From Acutalibacter muris (lineage in GTDB: Bacteria; Bacillota; Clostridia; Oscillospirales; Acutalibacteraceae), in NCBI RefSeq assembly GCF_002201475.1, contig NZ_CP021422.1, positions 124,001 through 188,000 on the forward strand: a stretch of 64,000 nt of DNA. Direction: 5' to 3'. The notes under the pieces are model-generated. The model searched no databases. It was not told the DNA's origin and worked only from the letters and a program-made list of their open reading frames with translations. A program made the translations under genes and the position numbers. Below are positions 1 through 8,393 of the stretch, one piece after another (within the stretch, counting starts at the first letter, position 1; every line of letters begins with the position of its first letter).

Positions 1-240
1 CAAGCTTTCGAGCAGATGTGCCGCGTGCGTCGGGCTGTGGAGGAGCTGCATATACCCCACTCAGGTTCGGTTTCAGAGTGGGTTACCATCAGTGCGGGCG
101 GGACAACCGTACTGCCGAAACGGGGAGATTCCTTTGACACCTTTTTAAAGATAGCGGACACCATGCTGTATGACGCCAAGCGGTTCGGACGCAACCGGGT
201 GGTTTGGAATGACGAGAATATGCGGCAATTTTCCGAATGA
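1..240 (+). CDS. GGDEF-domain protein, C-terminal fragment (putative diguanylate cyclase)
   Basis: The gene is open at the left edge; only its last 79 residues are visible. The motifs VTISAGG and ADTMLYDAKRFGRNRV match the C-terminal beta strand and last helix of GGDEF domains, which make cyclic-di-GMP. The GG(D/E)EF active-site loop and any sensor domain lie outside the window, so catalytic competence cannot be judged. A strong terminator follows within about 30 bases, so the gene ends its transcript here. Confidence 0.8.
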   Translation, partial: QAFEQMCRVRRAVEELHIPHSGSVSEWVTISAGGTTVLPKRGDSFDTFLKIADTMLYDAKRFGRNRVVWNDENMRQFSE

Positions 241-271
241 GGTCCGTATGGCGGGTGAAGGACTATAATAA

Positions 272-304
272 ACGCCTGTGCTTTTCGAGGGCACAGGCGT
301 TTTT
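272..304 (+). terminator. Rho-independent terminator after the GGDEF gene
   Basis: Ten-base-pair perfect stem (ACGCCTGTGC / GCACAGGCGT) with a nine-base loop followed by a T run. It ends the plus-strand GGDEF transcript and lies just beyond the stop of the convergent DUF212 gene. Confidence 0.85.
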
Positions 305-320
305 GCGCTCTATAATGCGT

Positions 321-815
321 TTAGAACAGGCGGGTGCCGCCCTGACGGGCGAGGTGGGCGATTATGGCTATCAGGAAGCCAAGGGCCGCCCCGCAGACAG
401 CCTCCCTGATACGGTGCCCAAGGGACTCGTTGAGCTTGGGTATCAGCTCCCCCAGAGCCCGCTTGCCCTCGGGATCGTCCTCCTTCTCAAGAAATTCCAC
501 TATGTGGTTTATGGCCTTGGCATGGAGCCCCGCCGCCCAGCGCACGCCTGTGGCGTCATACATGACTATCATCGCCAGTATGAAGGAAAGGGCGAAGACG
601 GGGGAGTTGAAGCCGTACAGATAGTACGAGGTCAGCAGTACCGAGCAGGTTAGCGCCGAGTGTGAGCTGGGCATTCCCCCTGCCCCGGCAAGGCGGTGCC
701 GGTCGAACTGCTTGTGTTTTATGGCGTCTATCAAAGCCTTCAAGAGCTGGGCCGCAGCCCAGGAGATGACGGCGACGTTTATAAGGGGATTGGAAACGAG
801 AAAAGAGAGGTCCAT
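321..815 (-). CDS. Divergent PAP2 family membrane protein (DUF212/YuiD-like)
   Basis: A 164-residue protein with several hydrophobic segments. The motifs AGAGGMPSSHSA and YDATGVRWAAGLHA are hallmarks of the DUF212 group, a distant branch of the PAP2 phosphatase superfamily, where the SxxH-type motif would correspond to a phosphatase site. The substrate is unknown for the family. The start ATG follows an AAAGGA ribosome site, and a good promoter lies at 852-881. The gene stands alone, divergent from queH. Confidence 0.85.
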   Translation of the reverse strand: MDLSFLVSNPLINVAVISWAAAQLLKALIDAIKHKQFDRHRLAGAGGMPSSHSALTCSVLLTSYYLYGFNSPVFALSFILAMIVMYDATGVRWAAGLHAKAINHIVEFLEKEDDPEGKRALGELIPKLNESLGHRIREAVCGAALGFLIAIIAHLARQGGTRLF

Positions 816-851
816 TTGGAGGTTCCTTTCAGATAGGTTCGGTACGCATTA

Positions 852-881
852 AGTATACCCCTTTTTATACCCCCGTGTCAA
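852..881 (-). promoter_or_regulatory. Sigma-A type promoter for the DUF212 gene
   Basis: On the minus strand TTGACA (876-881) and TATACT (852-857) are separated by 18 bp, about 40 bases upstream of the start codon. Confidence 0.7.
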
Positions 882-888
882 CACAGGC

Positions 889-917
889 TTGCATACATTC
901 ATGGGATGTGCTAAAAT
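889..917 (+). promoter_or_regulatory. Sigma-A type promoter for the queH operon
   Basis: TTGCAT (889-894) and TAAAAT (912-917) are separated by 17 bp, 33 bases before the queH start. It is divergent from the DUF212 promoter. Confidence 0.7.
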
Positions 918-950
918 TTAACGTATAAGAATATCTTGACGGGGGCGGCC

Positions 951-1607
951 ATGACAAATAAAAGGAACTACGCAAAGGAGTTGGAAAGACTGATAGAGGG
1001 GCTGGGCGGCAGGACCCCTACCCTGCTTCTGCACGCCTGCTGCGCGCCCTGCTCCAGCGCTTCGCTGGAATATCTCGCAAAGCATTTTTCAATAAGCTTA
1101 CTTTATTATAACCCGAATATCTCGCCTATAGAGGAGTATGAAAAGCGGCTTTATGAGCTGCGGCGGCTGGTTCGGGAGCTGTCTGTAGAGCATACTGTCA
1201 GCCTTGTCCCCTGCGAATACCGGGGGGAGGATTTTGTGCGTATGGCAAGGGGCCTGGAGGGCGAGGCCGAGGGTGGCAGGAGATGCAGGGCCTGCTATAG
1301 GCTGCGGCTGGAGGAGGCCGCCCGGGCCGCTAAAGAGCGCGGCCTTGAATACTTTACCACCACTCTGACCATAAGCCCGCTGAAGAACGCCGCGGCCATC
1401 AACAGGATAGGCGAGGAGCTGGCCGAAAAGTACGGGGTAAAGCACCTGCCCTCAGATTTTAAAAAGAAGGACGGCTATAAACGCTCCATTGAGCTGTCGA
1501 AGGAGTACGGGCTGTACAGGCAGGACTATTGCGGGTGTGTGTACTCCAAAAGGGAGCGGGACAGAAGAAATAAGGAGAGGACTGATAAGCTTGCCGGTAA
1601 TCCATAA
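951..1607 (+). CDS. queH: Epoxyqueuosine reductase QueH
   Basis: QueH reduces epoxyqueuosine to queuosine, the last step of the tRNA wobble-base modification, and replaces QueG in many Clostridia. The protein shows the family's cysteine motifs: LHACCAPCS near the N-terminus, RCRACYRLRL in the middle and YCGCVYS near the end, which bind the Fe-S cluster and an extra metal. ATG at 951 is preferred over an in-frame TTG at 936 because it leaves a normal leader after the promoter. It heads an operon: the amidohydrolase gene overlaps its 3' end by 17 bases. Confidence 0.93.
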   Translation: MTNKRNYAKELERLIEGLGGRTPTLLLHACCAPCSSASLEYLAKHFSISLLYYNPNISPIEEYEKRLYELRRLVRELSVEHTVSLVPCEYRGEDFVRMARGLEGEAEGGRRCRACYRLRLEEAARAAKERGLEYFTTTLTISPLKNAAAINRIGEELAEKYGVKHLPSDFKKKDGYKRSIELSKEYGLYRQDYCGCVYSKRERDRRNKERTDKLAGNP

Positions 1608-2415
1608 GGGCGCAGAGTACCGGGCGGCCGACGCCCACGCCCATATCTACCATGAGAAGATAGCCGAGAAGGCGACCGCGTCGGTGGGGGCCTTCTACGA
1701 TTTAAATATGGACAATGTAGGCCTGCCCGCCGTACTTCTGGAGCAGGGGGAGGGGGCCGGCATAGACAGGTTCGCCGTCTGCTCGGTGGCCACGAAGGTG
1801 GAGCAGGTACGCTCTATAAACGGCTTTATCGAGGGCGAATGTAAAAAGCACCCGGAGTTCGTGGGCCTTGCCGCCTGGCACCAGGATATAGAGGACATAG
1901 AGGGGGAGATGGACGACATAGAGCGCCGGGGGCTCCGGGGCATAAAGCTGCACCCGGACTTCCAGGAGTTTCAGATAGACGACCCGAAGCTTATGCCCTT
2001 CTACCGCGCCGCCCACAGGCGGGGCCTGCCCATACTGTTCCATACCGGGGACAAGCGCAAGGACTTCTCCTCGCCCAGGCGGCTTGCAAGGCTGCTGGAC
2101 AGACTGCCGGAGCTCTGCTGTATCGCGGCACACCTGGGGGGCTATACCGAGTGGGAGGCGGCCAGGGAGTGCCTGAAAGCACCCAACGTATATGTGGACA
2201 CCTCCAGCTCCATAGCCTTTATAGGCCGTGATGAAGCTCTTAAGAGCATATACCGCTTTGGTATAGACAGGGTCATGTTCGGCACGGACTTCCCCATGTG
2301 GAGGGCCTCGGAGGAGCTTGAACGCTTCTTCGGGCTGGGTCTCTCAGAAAGCGAGAACAGGGCCATATTGTACGGCAATTTTGCCCGGCTCTATAAGCTT
2401 GATAAAGATGGATGA
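1591..2415 (+). CDS. Amidohydrolase family metal-dependent hydrolase (TatD/ACMSD-like barrel)
   Basis: A 274-residue TIM-barrel hydrolase. The motifs DAHAHIY (HxH metal ligands), GIKLHPDFQEF, LFHTGD, AAHLGG and FGTDFPMW are the metal-binding strands of the amidohydrolase-2 group. The substrate is not predictable. The frame continues upstream inside queH, but the TTG at 1591, ten bases after an AAGGAGAGG ribosome site, is the likely start. It is coupled to queH upstream and overlaps the next gene by eight bases. Confidence 0.85.
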   Translation: MPVIHKGAEYRAADAHAHIYHEKIAEKATASVGAFYDLNMDNVGLPAVLLEQGEGAGIDRFAVCSVATKVEQVRSINGFIEGECKKHPEFVGLAAWHQDIEDIEGEMDDIERRGLRGIKLHPDFQEFQIDDPKLMPFYRAAHRRGLPILFHTGDKRKDFSSPRRLARLLDRLPELCCIAAHLGGYTEWEAARECLKAPNVYVDTSSSIAFIGRDEALKSIYRFGIDRVMFGTDFPMWRASEELERFFGLGLSESENRAILYGNFARLYKLDKDG

Positions 2416-3133
2416 AGCAAGGTTTCTGGCGGCCTGCGGACAGGCCCTGGAGGATAACCGGCGGGCCGGGATCGGGACCCTTGGAGAAAAGACCTTACAC
2501 GCCGCACTGAAGCGCTACTTTGAGCCCGATGAGCATTTCCGGGAGGTGGCAGTGGGAAGGTACGTGGCGGATATAATGAGCCCTGGCGGCATTATAGAGA
2601 TACAAACCGCCGGCTTCGGGCGGCTGCGGGAGAAGCTGAGCTTTTTCTTAGAGCACTACCCGGTCACTGTTGTATACCCTGTGGCGGGGCTAAAGTGGCT
2701 CATAAGCATGAGTGGGGAGGGGGAGCTCTCCAAAAGAAGGAAAAGCCCCAAGGCCGGGGGAGCCTGGGAGCTTCTTATAGAGCTTTACAGTATCAGGGAG
2801 CACCTGCAAATCCCCGGGCTCAGCTTCTGCGTGCCGGTGCTGGAGGTGGAGGAGTACCGCCTGAGAGACGGGAAAGGACGCAGGGGCTATACGCGCTTTG
2901 AGCGGATGCCCATAAGGCTGATGGAGGAAATATGGGTGAGGGGGCCGAAGGACCTTCCTCTGCTGATGCCGCCGGGTCTGCCGGGGGAGTTTACCGCAAA
3001 GGAGTTCCGCACCTGCGGGGGCTTTTCCAATATGCAGGGCTCCCTGGCCCTTTCTGCCGCCCGGGCGCTGGGGGCGGTGGAAATGATTGGGAAGAAGGGC
3101 CGGGCGTATCTCTACAGGCAGGTCAGAGCTTGA
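2408..3133 (+). CDS. Uncharacterised protein with a possible PD-(D/E)XK nuclease-like core
   Basis: A 241-residue cytosolic protein starting at ATG 2408, which overlaps the amidohydrolase stop, so translation is probably coupled. I do not recognise a named family. Residues around 50-75 (VADIMSPGGIIEIQTAGFG) resemble the D...ExK strand pair of nuclease-fold proteins, with Gln where Lys is expected. The last 70 residues, with EFRTCGGFSNMQGSLAL, look like a small winged-helix module. The function is unknown; the nuclease idea is an inference from this short motif. Its 3' end overlaps the convergent LysM-GH18 gene by 11 bases. Confidence 0.7.
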   Translation: MDEARFLAACGQALEDNRRAGIGTLGEKTLHAALKRYFEPDEHFREVAVGRYVADIMSPGGIIEIQTAGFGRLREKLSFFLEHYPVTVVYPVAGLKWLISMSGEGELSKRRKSPKAGGAWELLIELYSIREHLQIPGLSFCVPVLEVEEYRLRDGKGRRGYTRFERMPIRLMEEIWVRGPKDLPLLMPPGLPGEFTAKEFRTCGGFSNMQGSLALSAARALGAVEMIGKKGRAYLYRQVRA

Positions 3134-4400
3134 GGATATTGTACCGCGCCGCCACGAAGGACCAGTTCTGCTGGAAGGGGCGCATAAGGTTCCAGTAGCC
3201 GCCGCCCACAAGGCTGAATTCGTCCATCAGGTTATACTTCTGCTCTATACTGCGCACATCCTCGAACCAGACCACGTGGGAGAGGCCGTCACGGTAGTAG
3301 TTGAAATACGGCGATTGGGCAGTGGAGTCGAACTGTATAAAGGCCCCCTGCCTGCGGGCGATATCTATGGCGTACTCGTTGCCTATGGCTGTGGCCCGGG
3401 TCACCCCCCGTTCAAAGGGAAGTATCCAGTCGTAGCCGTAGTTGGGCAGACCCATCTGTATCTTGGCGGGGTCTATGACCGAAGCGCCGTACTCCACCAC
3501 CCGGCGCATCTGGTTTAAGGGGGCCACAGCCATGGGCGGGCCGTAGGTATAGCCCCACTCATAGGTCATCAGCAGGACGGAGTCGGCAATCTCCCCGAGG
3601 GCTCTATAGTTGTGGGACTCATACAGCAGCCCTTGCTGGGCGTCGGAGGCCTTGGGAGCCAGGTCCACGTGCAGAAAATGTCCGGCGCCGTGCAGCTTTC
3701 CGGCGGCGTTCTCAAGAAAGCTCAGATAGGCGGCGCTGTCCTGGGGCTCTATGAACTCGAAGTCGACGTCAAGCCCCTCATAGCCCTTCTGGTCCATGAC
3801 GGCAAGAATATTCAAAAGCACCCGGTCCTGGAGTGCCCTGTCGTTAAAGAGCTGGCTGGCCCGCTGGGAGTTGAAGTTGCCGTCCTCGGTTATGGAGGAG
3901 AGAAGCATCACCGGGACCGCCCCATACTCCCGGGCCAGTGCTATCAAGGGCTGGTCGTCTGGAGTGAGCAGCCGGCCCTCGGGGGTGAAGCCGTAGCCGA
4001 AGATGGTAAGGTATGTAAGGTACGGCAGAGCCCGGCGCAGTATGTCCGTGCTTATATAGTCATAGGCGTAGCCGTTGACAGTGACACGGCGGCGCTTGCC
4101 GGCTGTGAAGTGTATGACCACCTCCTGCCCCACGTGAAGGGTGGGCAGGAGGGCCAGCTGGGGGTTGTTTTGCAGCAGAACCTGGACCGTCACGCCGTAT
4201 CGGCCGGCTATGGACGAGAGGGTGTCCCCCTGCCTTACCGTGTAGGTGACCGCCGGGGTCAGCAGTAAAAGGCCCTGGCCCGGGGGCAGGGCCCTGGGGT
4301 CGGAGATGGAGTTGTCGATAATGGCACGCTGGGGGGAGACCCCAAAGCGCTGGGAGATCTGATAGAGGGTATCGCCGGGCTGAACGGTGTATATGACCAT
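3123..4400 (-). CDS. LysM-GH18 glycosidase, SleL/YaaH-like spore cortex or coat protein
   Basis: Two LysM repeats (YTVQPGDTLYQISQRFGV and YTVRQGDTLSSIAGRYGV) precede a GH18 barrel with the catalytic signature GLDVDFEFI, matching the DxxDxDxE motif. This is the architecture of SleL/YaaH, N-acetylglucosaminidases that act on spore cortex during germination. There is no signal peptide, as expected for a protein made in the mother cell and placed on the spore. ATG 4400 is chosen because an AGAGGCGG ribosome site precedes it. The frame extends 36 bases upstream without support. Confidence 0.88.
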   Translation of the reverse strand: MVIYTVQPGDTLYQISQRFGVSPQRAIIDNSISDPRALPPGQGLLLLTPAVTYTVRQGDTLSSIAGRYGVTVQVLLQNNPQLALLPTLHVGQEVVIHFTAGKRRRVTVNGYAYDYISTDILRRALPYLTYLTIFGYGFTPEGRLLTPDDQPLIALAREYGAVPVMLLSSITEDGNFNSQRASQLFNDRALQDRVLLNILAVMDQKGYEGLDVDFEFIEPQDSAAYLSFLENAAGKLHGAGHFLHVDLAPKASDAQQGLLYESHNYRALGEIADSVLLMTYEWGYTYGPPMAVAPLNQMRRVVEYGASVIDPAKIQMGLPNYGYDWILPFERGVTRATAIGNEYAIDIARRQGAFIQFDSTAQSPYFNYYRDGLSHVVWFEDVRSIEQKYNLMDEFSLVGGGYWNLMRPFQQNWSFVAARYNILKL

Positions 4401-4485
4401 ATGACCGCCTCTTTCTCTATAGAGATATGGGGTCAATTATATGCGGAAAAGATACGAAAAAGACTGATTTCAGGAGGGTAATATT

Positions 4486-4740
4486 ATGTTTGATATGCAG
4501 AAGCTGGTGTATTTTACCGAGGGCAACCGCTTTGCCGGGAGCCATAGCGAAGGGGGAGGGCTAATACGGTACAGAGTGGAGCCGGACAGGGAGAACGAGA
4601 AGCTTTTGGCCTGGTGCTGGCACGAGGACCTATGCTTTGAGCGGGCAAAGGAAAAGTCAGAGGAGAGCTTTCCTCTGACTCAGGAGGGCTTAGACGCGCT
4701 TGTTCTTTGGCTTCAGGAGAGGTTTGAGGAGCATACATAG
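4486..4740 (+). CDS. Small conserved-looking protein of unknown function
   Basis: An 84-residue acidic protein with an excellent AGGAGGG ribosome site eight bases before ATG. It has no membrane segment or recognisable domain. Its last 51 bases overlap the convergent membrane-protein gene. I do not recognise the family. The ribosome site and reading-frame quality make it a real gene. Confidence 0.65.
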   Translation: MFDMQKLVYFTEGNRFAGSHSEGGGLIRYRVEPDRENEKLLAWCWHEDLCFERAKEKSEESFPLTQEGLDALVLWLQERFEEHT

Positions 4741-5823
4741 GGCGCAGGCGAAAAAGCAGATCACGCACCACTTCTCGCCCAGGTCCAGGGGCAGCTTCGG
4801 CTCGGTCCCCGGGATCACCGGCGGGTATATCTGTATGTATGTCACGAGCAGCGGGAAAAACGGCATGAGAACGTATCGTTTGATGTTCCTGCCGGAGAGT
4901 ATCCCCACCGTGACCGCAAGCCCCAGGTGCAGGAGGTACCATAGCAGCTCTCCCCAGAGGGGATGGCCCCAGCAGAAGCCGGGGATATAGGCCACGCCGA
5001 ATATCAGCGGCCCCGCCGCCAGGGACCCCAGCGCCACCCAGAACCGGGGGATAAGGAGCTCGGGGCGGTTCCAGAAGAATACCCGCGAGAGGAGCAGGGC
5101 GAAATAGCCAAGCCCCAGATAGACCAGCATGATGGGCACGACCTGCCGCATATAGTAGTCCGCGTCGTTCCAGTACCCAAGAGCGAAAATGCCGCTCCCA
5201 TAGCAGTTGGACACAGCGAACAGTATGGCCAGTACCGCCAGGGGCACGGGCCAGAGCTTTTTGGGGAACCGGCCCGCCGCCGCGCCGGTGATGATGAAGA
5301 TGAGGGGGTAGTAGATAAGGCCCAGGGGCACAGTGAAGAACAGGGGGGCTTCATACTTCTCGAACGTGTCCAGTGCGTCCAGGGGGCAGAGGAGGAGCGC
5401 GGCGGCGAGGGCGTAGGCTGTTGTAAGAATGAAAATCCCCAGGGGCTTTGAGAGCGTGTCCTGAACGCAACGCTCAAGCCCGCCGTGGGCGCTCATAAAA
5501 TACGAGATGGCGAAGGACGCGTAGCCGAGGGCGGCATAGGGAAATACTATGCCGAGGTTGAACACGCATAGGGATATCAAAAGCGCGACCGCCGCCGGGA
5601 GAAAGCCCATATAGCGCCCCTCTGTGCCGCTTACAGACCCCACGCAGACGCAGAGCGCGGGGTAGATGATGAAATAGGCAAGGACCAGTACCCTTGGCAC
5701 GCCGGGGGTCCCGGCCTCCCCCAGCCGGTGGATATCCGCCGCGTAGAGGACGGTGCATGTGATAACTGTCCCCAAGGAGACCAGGGACAGTATGATCATC
5801 TTGATAACAGAGCGCTTCGGCAT
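4690..5823 (-). CDS. Polytopic membrane protein of unknown function
   Basis: A 377-residue, strongly hydrophobic protein with about ten predicted membrane spans and short charged loops. It begins with a basic residue cluster (MPKRSVIK) and ends in a basic tail. No motif identifies a transporter family. It lies two bases after the upstream NahK-like kinase gene, so the two are probably one operon. The 3' end overlaps the convergent small gene. Confidence 0.7.
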   Translation of the reverse strand: MPKRSVIKMIILSLVSLGTVITCTVLYAADIHRLGEAGTPGVPRVLVLAYFIIYPALCVCVGSVSGTEGRYMGFLPAAVALLISLCVFNLGIVFPYAALGYASFAISYFMSAHGGLERCVQDTLSKPLGIFILTTAYALAAALLLCPLDALDTFEKYEAPLFFTVPLGLIYYPLIFIITGAAAGRFPKKLWPVPLAVLAILFAVSNCYGSGIFALGYWNDADYYMRQVVPIMLVYLGLGYFALLLSRVFFWNRPELLIPRFWVALGSLAAGPLIFGVAYIPGFCWGHPLWGELLWYLLHLGLAVTVGILSGRNIKRYVLMPFFPLLVTYIQIYPPVIPGTEPKLPLDLGEKWCVICFFACALCMLLKPLLKPKNKRV

Positions 5824-5825
5824 GG

Positions 5826-6914
5826 TTATTTCCCCACAGCCTCCCGTACTATCCGCCCCATCTCCTCCCGCTGCCGCTCCATCTGCAAAGCCAGGTGGAA
5901 CTGGTTGCGGGCCCGGTCCAGGTTCTGCCGGGGGTGCTTCACGCGGAAGTACACGTCGCCGTTCAGATAGTCCGCAAGGAACCTTGTGCCCACCTCGAAG
6001 GTCATGGCCCAGGCTCCGTCGGGGAGGGTCAGGAGTTCCTTTTCAGTGAGGGCGGAGCCCGCCGAGGACAGGAACCCCCGGGTATAGGCCTTGTAGAGCT
6101 CCAGGTCAAATTTAACCTTACCGAGGTCGGTCTCGTCCTCGGCGGCGGTGGAGGCCCCAGCGCGGATAGAGTCGCCGAAGTCAAAGGCCGTAAGCCCCGG
6201 CATCACCGTGTCCAGGTCTATGACGCAGACGGCCTTTTTGGTCTCGCTGTCAAAGAGAATATTGCTCATCTTCGTATCGTTATGGGTGACCCTCAGCGGG
6301 AGCGCGCCCTGCTTCAACAGGCCCATCAGAAGCCCCGCGCGCTCCTCCCGGGCAAGGGCAAAATCCAGCTCCGCCTGTACCTCGGAAAGGCGGCCCTTTC
6401 GGTCGGCCTTGGCGGCGTCCCTTAGCTGCTGCAGGCGTACCGGCGTGTTGTGGAAATCGGGGATTATCTCGTGCAGGGTCCCGGCGGGATAGCCGGAGAG
6501 CTGGGCCTGAAAGTCCCCGAAGGCCCGGCCGGCCTCATAGAGCATCTCGGTGCTGTCCGGGGTCTCATAGGAGGCCGTGCCGTCTATATGCAGGGTGCAG
6601 CGCCAGTAGTTGCCGGCTTCGTCGATGTACATGGGCTCTCCGGCGGCGGTGGGTACGATCTGGAGTATCTCCCTGTCGGGGTCGCCGCCCCGGGCCAGCA
6701 CTTTCTCCCGGAGGAACCTTGTGACGCCCAGCATATTGTCCATGATGTCGCCGGGGTTTGGGAAGACGAAGTGGTTTATCCTCTGCAGGACGAACCTTTC
6801 GTTCACCAGATATGTGTCGTTGATATGCCCGCCGGAAAGGACGCGTACCCGCGCGTCCTTCGGCCAGCCAAAGGCCAGGAGTACCTGCTCGGTCAGTGCG
6901 GTGTTGCTGCTCAT
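5826..6914 (-). CDS. Aminoglycoside phosphotransferase-fold sugar kinase, NahK-like
   Basis: A 362-residue kinase of the APH/choline-kinase fold. The catalytic loop VTHNDTKMSNILFD and the metal-binding VIDLDTVMPG closely resemble N-acetylhexosamine 1-kinases such as bifidobacterial NahK, which phosphorylate GlcNAc/GalNAc at C1. The substrate assignment is an inference. ATG 6914 is used because GGGAGG lies just before it; the ATG 15 bases further upstream encodes the ribosome site itself. It is followed directly by the polytopic membrane protein. Confidence 0.8.
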   Translation of the reverse strand: MSSNTALTEQVLLAFGWPKDARVRVLSGGHINDTYLVNERFVLQRINHFVFPNPGDIMDNMLGVTRFLREKVLARGGDPDREILQIVPTAAGEPMYIDEAGNYWRCTLHIDGTASYETPDSTEMLYEAGRAFGDFQAQLSGYPAGTLHEIIPDFHNTPVRLQQLRDAAKADRKGRLSEVQAELDFALAREERAGLLMGLLKQGALPLRVTHNDTKMSNILFDSETKKAVCVIDLDTVMPGLTAFDFGDSIRAGASTAAEDETDLGKVKFDLELYKAYTRGFLSSAGSALTEKELLTLPDGAWAMTFEVGTRFLADYLNGDVYFRVKHPRQNLDRARNQFHLALQMERQREEMGRIVREAVGK

Positions 6915-6946
6915 ATGTTTTCCTCCCATAACTATATTCTCATGCT

Positions 6947-8248
6947 TTAGAATCTCAGTGCGGCCCGGATAATTACGCCGTCCTCCGCTTCGGATACTGT
7001 AAGGCTGCCGCTGTAGGACAGGACGATCTCAGCGGAGTTATCAAGCCCCTTGAGCTCTGTCTCCTCCGGGGCCGGGTCGTCAAACAGCCAGTTAAGAAGA
7101 TCCCTGAACTGCCTGCCCTTTATGGAGAACTTTTCCCTTTTAGGGAGCTCCCCGGTAAAGACCACCTCAAGCCTCAGCGTGTCCTCCCCAGGGATGGCCG
7201 TGAACCGCAGCCGCCGGGGGCCTTCCCAGGCGGCCGCGTCGTTTGCCGCCCGAGTCAGCAGCTCGTCGGTCATAATGCAGAGCTCGGCGGTTCTGACCGG
7301 CACCTCCATTGCAGCGGCGTTGCACTCGAAGTCTATCCGGTTCTGGGCGGCAAAGGCCGCCTTTGTGGCTATGACCGCGTTCAGGTAGGGGTTCTCGTTG
7401 TACCGGCCCAGAATGGGGTTGCCAAGGGCCGTGCGCTTATAGGAGGCGATATAGTCCGGCACCTCACCCTCCTGGCCGTCCCTTAAAAGCTGGGCCACGG
7501 TATCTAAAGCGTACTCGCCGTTTTTATGGGCGGCGCGCACCTGCCGCACCGCCGCCAGTATATCCAGGTAGTCGGCGGACTGGAGCGCTATCATCTTCTC
7601 CCGGGACTCCTGCCGGGCGGCCTGGGACTGCCAGCGGCCCGCCTGATAGATGCTCCGAAAGCAGAAGATGAGCGCGCAGTAGACAAGCGCCGCCAGGAAA
7701 AGCCGGCGGCCAGGGCTCTCAAGGCCAAAGACCATGTCCAGCTTCCCTATACATAAAAGGTACAGAATAAGGGACAGGACCGTCATGCCGCATAGGAACA
7801 GGGAGGGCCCTCTCTGGCCGAAGCGCTCCATGGGCCGGTAGAGGCAAAGCCCCATGAGCAGGAAAAAGAGCAGGGTTGCCAGAACGGATATCACCCCGCC
7901 CGGGGCCCCGGCCACGCCAAAGGGCATTGCCCCCAGAAGCAGCGGAAGGAAAAGCATCAGAAAGCTGAGGTTCGCCATGGAGAGCAGGGCCACAAAAAGC
8001 TGCTGGAGTATATTGTTCTGGTGCACGAATACCGAAGCGGCCAGCAGTATCAAGGTCCCCGCCAGGGCCGGGCCGTGTATGGAGATTACAGGCCCCTCAA
8101 ATTTGCCGCCGAGAAGGGACGCGGCCACAGCGGCTATGATATACGCCCCCGCCATTATGCCCACGGTGGCAAGCATTCGATAGCGCTCCTGCAAAAGGGC
8201 CATAAATAGGCCGGCTGTGCAGAAAAGTAGGACGGGGAAATATACCAT
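6947..8248 (-). CDS. Membrane protein with a degenerate GHKL-type sensor-kinase C-terminus
   Basis: A 433-residue protein. The first half has about seven to eight membrane spans; the second half is cytosolic. The segment with VRQVRAAHKNGEYALDTVAQ sits where AgrC/CitA-type kinases carry the phospho-accepting His helix, and LCIMTDELLTRAAND sits where the ATP-binding N-box is expected, but the N-box and glycine boxes are poor. It may therefore be a signalling protein without kinase activity. ATG 8248 follows an AAGGAGTG site; the frame extends further upstream into the cysK region without coding character. No response regulator is adjacent. Confidence 0.6.
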   Translation of the reverse strand: MVYFPVLLFCTAGLFMALLQERYRMLATVGIMAGAYIIAAVAASLLGGKFEGPVISIHGPALAGTLILLAASVFVHQNNILQQLFVALLSMANLSFLMLFLPLLLGAMPFGVAGAPGGVISVLATLLFFLLMGLCLYRPMERFGQRGPSLFLCGMTVLSLILYLLCIGKLDMVFGLESPGRRLFLAALVYCALIFCFRSIYQAGRWQSQAARQESREKMIALQSADYLDILAAVRQVRAAHKNGEYALDTVAQLLRDGQEGEVPDYIASYKRTALGNPILGRYNENPYLNAVIATKAAFAAQNRIDFECNAAAMEVPVRTAELCIMTDELLTRAANDAAAWEGPRRLRFTAIPGEDTLRLEVVFTGELPKREKFSIKGRQFRDLLNWLFDDPAPEETELKGLDNSAEIVLSYSGSLTVSEAEDGVIIRAALRF

Positions 8249-8393
8249 GTGCCGAACACTCCTTAAAAAGCAAATAGGCTGCGACTTCGCGCAGCGAAAG
8301 TCGTAAGCCCATTGTAGCATACTTTTACATTTAATACCAGACCTAATCCAAAATTCCTGCAAGGATTTATATAGATATAGGGGATATCTGGGG

